Part shown: positions 1 to 8,160 of the stretch, one piece after another
Layout of the letters: each line of letters opens with the position of its first letter
Position numbering within the stretch: the first letter of the stretch is position 1
Source: Pseudomonas sp. IPO3778
GTDB lineage: Bacteria > Pseudomonadota > Gammaproteobacteria > Pseudomonadales > Pseudomonadaceae
Reading direction: 5' to 3'
DNA: 64,000 bases
NCBI RefSeq assembly: GCF_013386825.1
Contig: NZ_JACARC010000021.1
Coordinates: 134,413-198,412 of the forward strand
Made by a program: the position numbers and the translations under genes
Notes under the pieces: model-generated
Seen by the model: only the letters and a program-made list of their open reading frames with translations
Databases searched by the model: none
What the model was told of the DNA's origin: nothing

Positions 1-479
1 CTCAGCGGCAGACCGAGTTGGCGGCCTACCGAACTCAGTTGGGCGATATGCGACTCGGGATCGGTGCTGAGGTTTTCCAGGGTCTGGGGCGTGTACAACG
101 CCATGTACTCGGCCACCGAGGCGCGCCAGCCCGAACCGGGCTCAGGTCGGGGCCATGCCATGAACAGTCGGTCAGCGACCACGCCAGCCACCGCAAAACT
201 TGCGGCCACCGCAAGAAACCTGCGCCGGCTCAAGGTGGGTGTTTGTGCCGATGGCAAGCTGTCGAGCATCGCCTGCAAACGCTCGGTGGGAGCTTGATCG
301 AGAACCGAATCGAAGGCAGGTTTGAACGACAAGTCACCACGCTTGAGCTGCTCCACGCGGGCAGCCATGGCGGGATCGATGCCCAGCAGGTTATCGATAA
401 TCTGGCACTGCCCGGGGTCCAGCTCACCGTCCAGATAAGCCACCAGCTGTTCATCCGACGGTGGGGTATGTTGAGTCAT
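1..479 (-). CDS. Anti-sigma factor, partial (runs off left edge)
   Basis: The ATG overlaps the stop of the upstream ECF sigma gene (ATGA), so the two are translationally coupled and this is the cognate anti-sigma factor by position. Only the first 159 residues are in the window. The N-terminus contains DEQLVAYLDGELD (residues 9-21), a typical opening of cytoplasmic anti-sigma domains; no zinc-binding HxxxCxxC triad is visible. The only hydrophobic segment lies at about residues 87-102 and is preceded by SRRRFLA (84-90), which resembles a Tat motif or simply a positively charged membrane-anchor flank. The part after the membrane segment is incomplete, so its C-terminal domain cannot be named. 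Confidence 0.75.
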   Translation of the reverse strand, partial: MTQHTPPSDEQLVAYLDGELDPGQCQIIDNLLGIDPAMAARVEQLKRGDLSFKPAFDSVLDQAPTERLQAMLDSLPSAQTPTLSRRRFLAVAASFAVAGVVADRLFMAWPRPEPGSGWRASVAEYMALYTPQTLENLSTDPESHIAQLSSVGRQLGLPL

Positions 480-1003
480 CGTCGTTCTCCGCTCGATTTA
501 TCCAACAGGCCGCTTGAGTGCGCCGTTTGCGCCAGTTTCAAGCGCGCAGCGGCCAGCCGGCTCATCACCGTTCCCACCGGGATGTGCAGGACCTCGGCAA
601 TTTCCTTGTATGAAAGCCCTTCGACGTAAGCCAGAAATACCGTCTCCCGCTGGGCTTCGGGTAGCGCATTGACGCGCTTGATGACCTGCGCGGCCAACAC
701 CTGGTCCTGCGCCTGGGTTTCGCCGTCGAACGACAATTCCTCCTCCGCGTCGACAAATCCCTGGCCCTGTCGTACTCGTTGCGAGCGCAATTCGTTCAGC
801 CAGATCGAATGCATGATCGTCAGCAGCCAGCGGTCCAGCCGCGTGCCGACCACAAACTGGCCGGCGCGCTCCAGCGCCCGCACGCAGGTGGCTTGCACCA
901 GGTCATCCGCCACGTGCTTTTGTCGCGACAGCACTAAGCCGTATCGCCATAAACGCGGCAACAGCTGGCTCAACTCACGGCGCACCTCAGCGTCTTGGGT
1001 GAT
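476..1003 (-). CDS. ECF (sigma-70 family) RNA polymerase sigma factor, probable ATC start
   Basis: A short extracytoplasmic-function sigma factor that redirects RNA polymerase to a small regulon. Region 2 is seen as PRLWRYGLVLSRQKHVADDL followed by QATCVRALERA; region 4 as LPEAQRETVFLAYVEGLSYKEIAEVL plus IPVGTVMSRL, the helix-turn-helix that reads the -35 box. An upstream in-frame ATG at 1099 would overlap the TPR gene by 67 bp and add an arginine-rich tail unlike the family. The best ribosome-binding site is GGGAGG five bases before an ATC codon (1001-1003), giving a 175-residue protein beginning (M)TQDAEVRREL. A GTG at 985 (169 residues) is the fallback. It sits between the TPR gene and the anti-sigma factor in one unit. 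Confidence 0.85.
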   Translation of the reverse strand: MTQDAEVRRELSQLLPRLWRYGLVLSRQKHVADDLVQATCVRALERAGQFVVGTRLDRWLLTIMHSIWLNELRSQRVRQGQGFVDAEEELSFDGETQAQDQVLAAQVIKRVNALPEAQRETVFLAYVEGLSYKEIAEVLHIPVGTVMSRLAAARLKLAQTAHSSGLLDKSSGERR

Positions 1004-1032
1004 GGCGACCTCCCGACGGTTTACCCACGGGC

Positions 1033-1584
1033 TTAAGCCTGAGGCGCGGCGGCGATGGCTTCGGCCAGGTCTTCGTACTCTTCGCAGGTGATACTGCACA
1101 GGGCTTTGATTTTCACCAGTTGCTCCTGGGCCAAGTCCACGCGGCCCTTGATCACATAGGCCTCGCCGAGGTACTCGCGCACTTGGGCGTAGTTGGGGTC
1201 CAGCGCCACGGACTTGAGGTAGTAGCTGATGCCTTCATCGGTGCGACCCAGCTTGCGGGTGGCGTAGCCGCGGTAGTTCAGCGCTTTGGCTGTGTTCGGG
1301 TTTTGCAGGGTATCGAGCAGGGACAAGGCTTCTTCATAACGCCCGTCCTTGGCCAGCCGATAGGCGTAATCAGTGCGGTCGGCGTCCGAGGTGGCCTTGC
1401 TCGTCTGCAACACACACTTGCCGGTCTTCGTGTCCCAGACCTGGCCTTTGGGGCAGTTGGGCTTGGGCGGCGCCGATTCGTCACCGGAAGCGTGGGCCTG
1501 GCCGGCCAGTAACGCGGCGGCCATACAGGCACCGAAGAACAGCGCAGTGCGGTAACCAACGGCGTATTCGTGACGATTCTTCAT
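1033..1584 (-). CDS. Exported tetratricopeptide-repeat protein
   Basis: 183 residues. The N-terminus has a signal peptide ending near GQAHA-SGDE, so the mature protein is periplasmic or secreted. After a short cysteine pair region (PNCPKGQVWDTKTGKCV) come TPR units: RYEEALSLLDTLQNPNTAKALNYRGYA, then GRTDEGISYYLKSVALDPNYAQ, then DLAQEQLVKIKALC. TPRs mediate protein contacts, so a scaffold role is likely but the partner is unknown. The ATG at 1584 is chosen over an upstream ATG because it places the signal peptide at the N-terminus. It lies 29 bp upstream of the ECF sigma gene and 43 bp downstream of a cytochrome b561 gene on the same strand, suggesting a co-transcribed module. Confidence 0.8.
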   Translation of the reverse strand: MKNRHEYAVGYRTALFFGACMAAALLAGQAHASGDESAPPKPNCPKGQVWDTKTGKCVLQTSKATSDADRTDYAYRLAKDGRYEEALSLLDTLQNPNTAKALNYRGYATRKLGRTDEGISYYLKSVALDPNYAQVREYLGEAYVIKGRVDLAQEQLVKIKALCSITCEEYEDLAEAIAAAPQA

Positions 1585-1627
1585 GGTTGTGATGCTCCGT
1601 AACGATAGGGAAAGTACCGCAGCAAAC

Positions 1628-2185
1628 TCAGTGTTGAAGATCGCCCCGAGGGCCGGGCAGCATGCGGCGCAGGGTGCTGTCACGCTGGACATAGTGATGC
1701 CACAGCGCGGCGCAGGCATGCAGCCCCGCAAGCACGATGATCGCCCAGGCAACGTTGTTGTGCAGGCCACCCAGGGTGCCCCGCAATTCATGATCGATCA
1801 CAAATGGCGCAGGCACCGGGAACAGTCCAAAAAAGTTGAAGGGCTCGCCCTGGGCCCAGCGGAACAGAAAGCCGAGGATGACCTGCGTGAGTAATAACAG
1901 GTATAGACAGCCGTGGGCGATTTTGGCGGCCACGTTCAGCGCTGGGTGCGTGTCGGCCTTTGGGTGATTGCCGCCGAACAGCCGCCAGAGGATACGTGCA
2001 GCAATCAGCACCGCCATGGCGATGCCCAGGGAGATATGCACGGATTGCAGGCCTTTGCGCAACGGCGTGCCTTTTTCCAGGTTTTCCCAGATGTGGGCGC
2101 TGGCGAACATGAAGATCACCAGGGCGGCGGTCAGCCAGTGGAAGGTGCGGGTCAGGCGGTCGTAGCGGTCGGCGGGGCTGGTCAT
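1628..2185 (-). CDS. Cytochrome b561 family membrane protein
   Basis: 185 residues with four predicted membrane helices, as expected for the prokaryotic di-haem cytochrome b561/Ni-hydrogenase b-subunit fold. Helix-borne histidines that would ligate haem are visible in RTFHWLTAALVIFMF, in the QSVHISLGIAM segment, in AKIAHGCLYLLL, and in LAGLHACAALWHHYV. The family moves electrons from quinol across the inner membrane, often protecting against superoxide. The ATG at 2185 gives the normal family length; the upstream extension is intergenic. It heads the minus-strand TPR/sigma/anti-sigma group. Confidence 0.9.
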   Translation of the reverse strand: MTSPADRYDRLTRTFHWLTAALVIFMFASAHIWENLEKGTPLRKGLQSVHISLGIAMAVLIAARILWRLFGGNHPKADTHPALNVAAKIAHGCLYLLLLTQVILGFLFRWAQGEPFNFFGLFPVPAPFVIDHELRGTLGGLHNNVAWAIIVLAGLHACAALWHHYVQRDSTLRRMLPGPRGDLQH

Positions 2186-2394
2186 GGGCGTTTCCTGGGT
2201 GGTCTGTGTGGTGAACACCGCAGCGGGGGGAGTTATTCGGTCGTGAGTGAAGTTTATGTGAGCGCGAACGAATACAACGCTTCTTGGGCTGGGAGGAAAA
2301 CACCCAGAAACCAAATCACTCGCCTGCCACTTCGCGTTTTATGGGACTTACGGCTTATCTGAACATCACCCATCGGATGAAACGCACTTGAACA

Positions 2395-2411
2395 AGTCCC
2401 ATGCTGGGACT
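2395..2411. promoter_or_regulatory. Candidate operator of the HigBA-type pair
   Basis: A perfect 7-3-7 inverted repeat, AGTCCCA-TGC-TGGGACT, ends 10 bp before the toxin start codon. A third copy of the half site (TGGGACT) lies at 2342-2348. Autorepression by an antitoxin that binds a palindrome at the operon start is normal for this family; the specific binding is inferred. Confidence 0.55.
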
Positions 2412-2421
2412 AGGATCTTTA

Positions 2422-2724
2422 ATGAGAATTGTCGCTGTCAGCCAACTAAAGGCCTTTTGGCAAAAACGCCCGGATGCAGAGCAATCATTCCTCGCCTGGA
2501 TTGATGAGGTCAAAAAAGCAGACTGGAAGACCCCGGCTGATATCAAGGCTCAGTTTCGTCACGCCAGTGTTCTAAAAAGCCGCAGGGTCGTGTTCAACAT
2601 CAGAGGTAACGACTATCGGCTCGTGGTTGCCGTTGCTTATCGCTACGGCGCCCTCTATATCAAATTCGTCGGTACGCATAAGCAGTACGACGTCATTGAT
2701 GCCGATACCGTTGAAATGGAGTAA
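2422..2724 (+). CDS. higB: HigB-type mRNA interferase toxin
   Basis: 100 residues, the usual length of HigB toxins of the RelE fold that cleave ribosome-bound mRNA. Recognisable family signatures are the N-terminal AFWQKRPDAEQSFLAWIDEVKKADW, then VFNIRGNDYRLVVAVAY and the C-terminal IKFVGTHKQYDVIDA; the conserved GTHxxYD ending is characteristic. The start at 2422 is chosen because it follows an AGGAT-like site and the palindromic operator, whereas the ATG at 2401 lies inside the operator. The antitoxin gene starts 3 bp after the stop, the toxin-first order typical of hig loci. Confidence 0.88.
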   Translation: MRIVAVSQLKAFWQKRPDAEQSFLAWIDEVKKADWKTPADIKAQFRHASVLKSRRVVFNIRGNDYRLVVAVAYRYGALYIKFVGTHKQYDVIDADTVEME

Positions 2725-2727
2725 GCC

Positions 2728-3099
2728 ATGAATATTCGCCCTATCCACACCGAGCAAGACTACCGGGACGCGCTGAAGTCTGTATCTCAATTGTTCGACA
2801 ATGAGCCTGAACCCGGCACACCTGAAGGCGACTATCTTGATGTGATGATTACGCTAATTGAAGTCTACGAAGCGAAGCACTTCCCGGTGGATTTGCCCAA
2901 CCCGGTGGATGCCATCCGTTTCAGAATGGAGCAGTCGGGGCTATCGGCAGCTGACCTGGTACCTGCTATTGGCCGACAGAATCGGGTTTATGAGGTACTG
3001 AACGGAAAGCGGGCTCTTACGCTACCGATGATTTGGAAGTTGCATGAGATGTTTGGGATTCCGGCAGAAAGCCTGATAAAGCCAGTAAAGATTGCTTGA
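2728..3099 (+). CDS. higA: HigA-type antitoxin, XRE-family HTH
   Basis: 123 residues. The N-terminal half (IRPIHTEQDYRDALKSVSQLF; EPEPGTPEGDYLDVMITLIEVYEAKH) is the neutralising part typical of HigA proteins. The C-terminal half (VDAIRFRMEQSGLSAADLVPAIGRQNRVYEVLNGKRALTLPMI) is an XRE-type helix-turn-helix DNA-binding domain. It should bind HigB and repress the operon through the palindrome upstream of higB. A rho-independent terminator follows within 12 bp, so the operon consists of these two genes only. Confidence 0.9.
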   Translation: MNIRPIHTEQDYRDALKSVSQLFDNEPEPGTPEGDYLDVMITLIEVYEAKHFPVDLPNPVDAIRFRMEQSGLSAADLVPAIGRQNRVYEVLNGKRALTLPMIWKLHEMFGIPAESLIKPVKIA

Positions 3100-3110
3100 G
3101 ATCAGAAACG

Positions 3111-3147
3111 AAAAAGCCCCGTAGTTTATTCAACTACGGGGCTTTTT
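3111..3147. terminator. Rho-independent terminator, bidirectional
   Basis: Stem AAAAAGCCCCGTAGTT / AACTACGGGGCTTTTT around a 5-base loop, with A and T tracts on both sides. It ends the higBA transcript and could also serve the tRNA-Ser transcript from the other strand. Confidence 0.9.
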
Positions 3148-3155
3148 CTATGTAA

Positions 3156-3245
3156 TGGCGGAGAGATAGGGATTCGAACCCTAGGTACCGGTGAAGGTAC
3201 AACGGATTTCGAATCCGTCCCATTCGGCCACTCTGGCATCTCTCC
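3156..3245 (-). tRNA. tRNA-Ser (anticodon CGA)
   Basis: A 90-nt class II tRNA with a 7-bp acceptor stem (GGAGAGA/TCTCTCC), discriminator G and encoded CCA at 3156-3158. The anticodon loop is TTCGAAA in a stem ACGGA/TCCGT, giving anticodon CGA (codon UCG). The long variable arm (TGTACCTTCACCGGTACC region) and T-loop GGTTCGAATCC are present. Confidence 0.95.
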
Positions 3246-3328
3246 AACGGCGCGCATCATAACAGCCTGTTTCGTGGAAGCAAAGCGCCTAAGCGATTTT
3301 TTTCCGTGCTATCAGATGCTTGCGTCGA

Positions 3329-4042
3329 TTACAGCGGTACGCCAAGACGGTTGGCGACTTCTTCGTAGGCTTCAATAACGTCACCGAGGCCCTGGCGGAA
3401 GCGGTCTTTGTCCATCTTCTTGCGGGTGTCTTTGTCCCACAGGCGGCAGCCGTCCGGGCTGAATTCGTCGCCCAGGACGATGGAGCCGTCGTGGAACACA
3501 CCGAATTCCAGTTTGAAGTCCACCAGCAGCAGGCCGGCGTCGTCGAACAGTTTGCTCAGGACGTCGTTGACCTTCAGGGACAACTCCTTCATGCGAGCCA
3601 GTTGCTCAGCAGTGCCCCAACCGAATGCCACCACGTGGGATTCGTTGATGAACGGGTCGCCCTTGGCGTCGTCCTTCAGGAACAGTTCGAAGGTGTAAGG
3701 GTTGAGCTTAAGGCCCTCTTCCACGCCCAAACGCTTCACCAGGCTGCCGGCGGCGTAGTTACGCACGACGCACTCGACCGGGATCATGTCGAGTTTTTTC
3801 ACCAGGCATTCGTTGTCGCCCAGCAGCTTGTCGAATTGGGTCGGAATACCGGCCGCTTCGAGTTTCTGCATGATGAAGGCGTTGAACTTGTTGTTCACCA
3901 TGCCTTTGCGGTCAAGCTGTTCGATGCGCTTGCCGTCGAACGCCGAGGTATCGTTGCGAAACAGCAGGATCAAGCGGTTGGCGTCGTCGGTCTTGTACAC
4001 CGATTTGGCTTTGCCGCGGTAGAGTTCTTCACGTTTTTCCAT
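3329..4042 (-). CDS. purC: Phosphoribosylaminoimidazole-succinocarboxamide synthase (SAICAR synthetase)
   Basis: 237 residues, the standard bacterial PurC length. It joins CAIR and aspartate using ATP in step 8 of de novo purine synthesis in the cytoplasm. Diagnostic stretches are [18 protein letters not shown] (nucleotide-binding lobe), [33 protein letters not shown], and [13 protein letters not shown] followed by [15 protein letters not shown], the two PurC family signatures. The stop lies about 85 bp from the tRNA-Ser gene. The MBL-fold gene lies 27 bp upstream on the same strand. Confidence 0.98.
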   Translation of the reverse strand: MEKREELYRGKAKSVYKTDDANRLILLFRNDTSAFDGKRIEQLDRKGMVNNKFNAFIMQKLEAAGIPTQFDKLLGDNECLVKKLDMIPVECVVRNYAAGSLVKRLGVEEGLKLNPYTFELFLKDDAKGDPFINESHVVAFGWGTAEQLARMKELSLKVNDVLSKLFDDAGLLLVDFKLEFGVFHDGSIVLGDEFSPDGCRLWDKDTRKKMDKDRFRQGLGDVIEAYEEVANRLGVPL

Positions 4043-4069
4043 GATGGGCTCCGCTTTACGTTAGGTGGG

Positions 4070-4828
4070 CTAGGCGATATGTCGCCAGTCGAGCCCTGAA
4101 TCTTGATCGGCCAGTTGCAGCCAGTCCGGGTCGCACCCAAGGGTGTCGACAAAACATTGCCGGGCAAGCGTCGGCAGGTTGTTCTTGCTGCTCAGGTGGG
4201 CCAGGACCAGGTGTTGCAGGTCTTGCCAGCCCAACTCATACACCAGGTACGCCGCCTGATGGTTGTTCAAATGTCCAAACTGCCCGCCGACCCGCTGCTT
4301 GAGAAAGCTCGGATAGTGACCACGCGCGAGCAGGTCGCGGCAATGGTTGGACTCAATCATCAAGGCATCGAGGTCCCGATAACCGTCCAGCACCTTGGCG
4401 CAGTAGGAACCCAGGTCGGTGAGCAGGCCGAAGCGCCGCTCACCGTCACTGAATACGTATTGCGTCGGTTCCTGGGCATCGTGGGCCACTTCAATTACAT
4501 CGATGCTCAAGGCACCGATCTGCAATTGCTCGCCACCGGCCAGCAAACCTGCGGGTTCAATCGGTTTGCGCATCCCGCGCAAGGTACCGCGACTGAGGTA
4601 CACCGGAAGATTGTAGCGCCGAGACAGCAAACCCACGCCATGCACGTGGTCGGCATGTTCGTGGGTCACCAGAATCGCACTCAACTGCGTGGGGTGAACC
4701 CCCAGGCGCAGCAGGCGCCGCTCGGTTTCCCGCAGGGAGAAACCACAATCCACCAGGATATACGTGTCGTCGTGGGCTACAAGCGTGCCGTTCCCTTGGC
4801 TACCGCTGCCGAGAACGGCAAAACGCAT
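4070..4828 (-). CDS. Metallo-beta-lactamase-fold hydrolase (YycJ/WalJ-like)
   Basis: 252 residues. The N-terminus FAVLGSGSQGNGTLV and the metal motif THEHADHVHGV (HxHxDH) define the MBL fold; further metal ligands are likely in the MIESNH and HLSSKNN regions. GSxGNxT near the start and the ESNH motif are features of YycJ/WalJ-type proteins linked to DNA or RNA processing. The substrate cannot be read from sequence. It starts 4 bp after the stop of bamC, so it is probably in the dapA-bamC transcript; this gene order is common in Pseudomonas. Confidence 0.88.
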   Translation of the reverse strand: MRFAVLGSGSQGNGTLVAHDDTYILVDCGFSLRETERRLLRLGVHPTQLSAILVTHEHADHVHGVGLLSRRYNLPVYLSRGTLRGMRKPIEPAGLLAGGEQLQIGALSIDVIEVAHDAQEPTQYVFSDGERRFGLLTDLGSYCAKVLDGYRDLDALMIESNHCRDLLARGHYPSFLKQRVGGQFGHLNNHQAAYLVYELGWQDLQHLVLAHLSSKNNLPTLARQCFVDTLGCDPDWLQLADQDSGLDWRHIA

Positions 4829-4832
4829 CGGA

Positions 4833-5948
4833 TCAGCCCAGGTTGTCCTGAATCACGCCCAACACTTTGCGCGCCACATCGGCCGGCGCCACGGTGTTGA
4901 TGTTTTTCTCGACGGTGACTTGCACGCTGTCGCCGACCTTGCTCAAACGAACCTGGTAGCGATCGGCACGAGTCTCGATCTCTTCCTTGGTCGGCTTGCT
5001 GCCAAACAACTTGCTGAAGAAACCTGGCTCGTCGTCTTTCTTCTCGGCTTTTTCGGCCAAGTTGATGTAGTACAGGCCCAGGCTGCGGTTGATGTCTTCA
5101 ACGCGCCATTCGCCGTGTTCCAGCGCGCGGCCGACACTCGACCAGGCGCGGTCCAGGTCTTCACCCAGGTTGAGTACCACGTTGCCGCTGCCGTCTTCAC
5201 TGAGGCTGACGCGGTTAGGTGTGTCAAAGCTGCCGGCGGCGAGCAAGGAGACGGAACCGCCTTTCTCGGAGATACGGCTCATGCTGGCGAGCATTTCGTC
5301 GACCAGGGCAGCGTCCACGCCGGTGTTGACCGAGCGCGGGGTGAAGTCGACGTTGGCGGTGCTGCCGGCAGGACGCTCGGCGCTGACCACATAGACTTCA
5401 CTGGTATTACGTTGCACGCCAGGCTCAATACGCACGCGGATGCGGGCTTCGCTGTCATTGGCGACGCCGCCGGCCTGCAGGCGCTTGGCCATGGATGCCG
5501 ACAGTTCGCTGGTGTGCTGCCATGCAGTGGTGAATTCACCGGTCTGCGGGCGTTGCTCGTCAATGCGGAAACCGTTGTCCTCGAAGAACTGCACGGCCAC
5601 CGGCCAGACTTCGGCAGGTGGACGCTGGGCCATCACCCAACGGGTGTCGCCGCTCTTCTGCAGGCTGTAGTCGCTGGCATCGGCCACGGCCGACAGCGGC
5701 TGTGGACGCGGCACTTCGTACTCACCCTTGAAGGTGTCGTCGGCCACGTTGCGCGGAATCGGCAGCAATGGGTCAAGGCGCTTGGCGACATTGACGTCCG
5801 GCGGCAGTTTCATCGGGGCGGTTTGTTGGGCTTCCAGGTAATCGCTACCGCGGTCGCGGAAGTAGCCTTCCGGGCCCCAGATCCAACCGCAGCCACTGGT
5901 GCTGGAGATAATCAAGGCAAGTGCGGAAAGTCCGGCCAATCGCTTCAT
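4833..5948 (-). CDS. bamC: Outer membrane assembly lipoprotein BamC
   Basis: 371 residues. A type II signal peptide (MKRLAGLSALALIIS) ends in the lipobox STSGC, so the protein is lipid-anchored after Cys-20. It is an accessory lipoprotein of the BAM complex that inserts beta-barrel proteins. The unstructured N-terminal part after the lipobox (IWGPEGYFRDRGSDYLEAQ) is the BamD-contact segment of the family, followed by two helix-grip domains (about 90-210 and 230-350). It lies directly downstream of dapA on the same strand, the conserved dapA-bamC arrangement of gammaproteobacteria. Confidence 0.95.
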   Translation of the reverse strand: MKRLAGLSALALIISSTSGCGWIWGPEGYFRDRGSDYLEAQQTAPMKLPPDVNVAKRLDPLLPIPRNVADDTFKGEYEVPRPQPLSAVADASDYSLQKSGDTRWVMAQRPPAEVWPVAVQFFEDNGFRIDEQRPQTGEFTTAWQHTSELSASMAKRLQAGGVANDSEARIRVRIEPGVQRNTSEVYVVSAERPAGSTANVDFTPRSVNTGVDAALVDEMLASMSRISEKGGSVSLLAAGSFDTPNRVSLSEDGSGNVVLNLGEDLDRAWSSVGRALEHGEWRVEDINRSLGLYYINLAEKAEKKDDEPGFFSKLFGSKPTKEEIETRADRYQVRLSKVGDSVQVTVEKNINTVAPADVARKVLGVIQDNLG

Positions 5949-5965
5949 GCGTAGTGCTTCCTCAA

Positions 5966-6844
5966 TTAAACCAGGACGCCGGACTGGCGCAGGGCCTGTC
6001 GCAGCGGTTCGTGACAGGCTTCGCTGAGCCAGGTGAGCGGCAGACGGATACCGTCCGGCATCAGGCCCATCTCATGCAGCGCCCATTTCACGGGGATAGG
6101 GTTGGATTCGATAAACAGGGTTTTGTTGAGCGGTGCCAGTTGTTCGTGGATCGCCCGGGCCTTGACCGCATCACCGGCGATGGCCGCGGCGCACAGCTCG
6201 CTCATGGCGCGAGGCGCGACGTTGGCGGTCACCGAGATATTGCCTTTGCCACCCAGCAGGATCAGCTCGACGGCCGTGGCGTCGTCACCGGAATACACCA
6301 GGAAGTCGCTGCTGACGCCGGCCAGGATGTCCTTGGCGCGCTGCAGGTCACCGGTGGCTTCCTTGATGCCGATGATGTTCGGCACGGTGGACAGGCGAAT
6401 CACGGTCTCGGCCTTCATGTCGCAGGCGGTGCGACCGGGCACGTTGTAGAGGATCTGCGGGATGTCGACGGCTTCGGCGATGGCGCGGAAGTGCAGGTAC
6501 AAGCCTTCCTGGGTCGGCTTGTTGTAGTACGGCGTCACCAGCAGGCAGGCATCGGCGCCGGCTTGCTTGGCGTTTTTGGTCAGTTCGATCGCTTCGCGGG
6601 TCGAATTGGCGCCCGTGCCGGCGATGACAGCGATACGCCCTGCAACGCGCTTGACCACGAACTCGATCACTTCGATGTGTTCTTCCACATCAAGCGTGGC
6701 CGATTCACCCGTGGTGCCGACCGCCACAATGGCGTTGGTGCCCTCTTGCAGGTGGAAGTCCACCAGTTTGCCCAGGCTGTCCCAGTCGAGATTACCTTGT
6801 GCATCCATGGGTGTGACCAGTGCCACCATACTGCCCGCAATCAT
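5966..6844 (-). CDS. dapA: 4-hydroxy-tetrahydrodipicolinate synthase
   Basis: 292 residues starting MIAGSMVALVTPMDAQGNLD. It condenses pyruvate with aspartate semialdehyde at the branch point to lysine and meso-diaminopimelate. Visible signatures are VGTTGESATLDVEEH, ACLLVTPYYNKPTQEG (catalytic Tyr), LYNVPGRT, and IGIKEATGD (Schiff-base Lys). The start at 6844 is used because the longer frame only adds 16 non-family residues. Confidence 0.98.
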   Translation of the reverse strand: MIAGSMVALVTPMDAQGNLDWDSLGKLVDFHLQEGTNAIVAVGTTGESATLDVEEHIEVIEFVVKRVAGRIAVIAGTGANSTREAIELTKNAKQAGADACLLVTPYYNKPTQEGLYLHFRAIAEAVDIPQILYNVPGRTACDMKAETVIRLSTVPNIIGIKEATGDLQRAKDILAGVSSDFLVYSGDDATAVELILLGGKGNISVTANVAPRAMSELCAAAIAGDAVKARAIHEQLAPLNKTLFIESNPIPVKWALHEMGLMPDGIRLPLTWLSEACHEPLRQALRQSGVLV

Positions 6845-7105
6845 GCAACCGCTCCTGCCGGAAAAAGAGAGCGGTAATGGTACTGGCGCCAAGATGCTTG
6901 TACAAGCGAAGTACCGTCTGAGGATGCGTTCTGGATCAACTTAGTTCGCAGCAACGCCATCATTGGGCCAAAGCGGGGTTTGATGAAGCTGATTACGTAA
7001 TGAAAACGCCACCTCCTAGCCCTTGGCGATGGTTTTCGCTACCCTTCATCCTTTGATTGATACCGCTTTCATCGTATCGACCGCTCATCGCTTTAGGAAG
7101 GCTGC

Positions 7106-7666
7106 ATGTCCACCCCCACAGTCCGCGAACAATTCCTTGTCATCAGTGCCCTTGGCGCCAACCCCATGGAGCTGACTAACGTCCTGTGCCGCGCCAGCCA
7201 TGAAAACCGCTGCGCCGTCGTGACCTCCCGCCTGACCCGCCATGGCGAGTGCAGTGCGCTGGTCCTGCAGATTTCCGGAACCTGGGATGCCCTGGCCCGC
7301 TTGGAAACCGGTTTGCCGGGTTTGGCCAAGAAGCATGACTTCACGGTCAACGTGGTGCGCAGCGCGGCCCTGGAGAACCGTCCCCAGGCCTTGCCTTACG
7401 TGGCCTATGTCAGCTCGGCCTACCGCTCGGACATCGTCAACGAGCTGTGCCAGTTCTTTATCGACCACAACGTCGAGCTGGAAAACCTGACCTGCGACAC
7501 CTATCAGGCCCCGCAGACCGGCGGCACCATGCTCAACGCCACGTTTACCGTGACGTTGCCGGCCGGCGTGCAGATCAGTTGGCTGCGCGACCAGTTCCTG
7601 GATTTCGCCGATGCCCTGAACCTCGACGCACTGATCGAGCCATGGCGCCCACAGAACCCAATGTAA
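7106..7666 (+). CDS. gcvR: ACT-domain protein, GcvR-like glycine cleavage regulator
   Basis: 186 residues made of two ACT domains: about 8-80 (EQFLVISALGANPMELTNVLC... HGECSALVLQISGTWDAL) and 95-175 (YVAYVSSAYRSDIVNELCQFF... MLNATFTVTLP). This is the layout of GcvR, which modulates the gcv operon through protein contact in enterobacteria; the pseudomonad protein is related but its target is not shown by sequence. An AGGAAGG site lies just before the ATG. It is divergent from dapA and probably co-transcribed with bcp, whose start is 10 bp downstream. Confidence 0.85.
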   Translation: MSTPTVREQFLVISALGANPMELTNVLCRASHENRCAVVTSRLTRHGECSALVLQISGTWDALARLETGLPGLAKKHDFTVNVVRSAALENRPQALPYVAYVSSAYRSDIVNELCQFFIDHNVELENLTCDTYQAPQTGGTMLNATFTVTLPAGVQISWLRDQFLDFADALNLDALIEPWRPQNPM

Positions 7667-7676
7667 GGAAGTTTTC

Positions 7677-8150
7677 ATGGCTGTAGTCATCGACACACCG
7701 GTAGCCGACTTCGAAGCCCAGGCCACCAGCGGGCAGACCTTCAGCCTTGCCGGGCTCAAGGGCAAGCAAGTGGTGATCTACTTCTACCCGAAAGACAGCA
7801 CCCCGGGCTGCACCACCGAAGGCCAGGGCTTTCGTGACCAGCACGCAGCGTTCGAGGCAGCCAACACCGTGGTGTTTGGCGTGTCCCGGGACAGCGTGAA
7901 GTCCCACGAGAACTTCAAGGCCAAGCAGGCATTCCCCTTTGAGCTGATCAGCGACAAGGACGAAGCGGTTTGCCAGCTGTTTGATGTGATCAAGCTGAAG
8001 AAGCTGTATGGCAAGGAATACCTGGGCGTTGATCGCAGCACCTTCCTGATCGACAAGGAGGGCGTGCTGCGCCAGGAATGGCGTGGTGTGAAAGTGCCAG
8101 GCCACGTGGATGCTGTATTAGCAGCAGCGCAGGCGCTAAATAAAGCCTGA
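7677..8150 (+). CDS. bcp: Thioredoxin-dependent peroxiredoxin, Bcp/PrxQ type
   Basis: 157 residues, the standard length. It reduces hydrogen peroxide and organic hydroperoxides with thioredoxin as donor. The peroxidatic cysteine is in FYPKDSTPGCTTEG, with the PrxQ pattern PxxxTPGCT; FGVSRDSVKSHENF and the C-terminal VPGHVDAVLAA are also family stretches. The position five residues after the peroxidatic Cys, which carries the resolving Cys in some PrxQ proteins, is Gln here (CTTEGQ), so this may be a 1-Cys or alternative 2-Cys form using the Cys of DEAVCQLF. Confidence 0.95.
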   Translation: MAVVIDTPVADFEAQATSGQTFSLAGLKGKQVVIYFYPKDSTPGCTTEGQGFRDQHAAFEAANTVVFGVSRDSVKSHENFKAKQAFPFELISDKDEAVCQLFDVIKLKKLYGKEYLGVDRSTFLIDKEGVLRQEWRGVKVPGHVDAVLAAAQALNKA

Positions 8151-8160
8151 CACCGAACCT

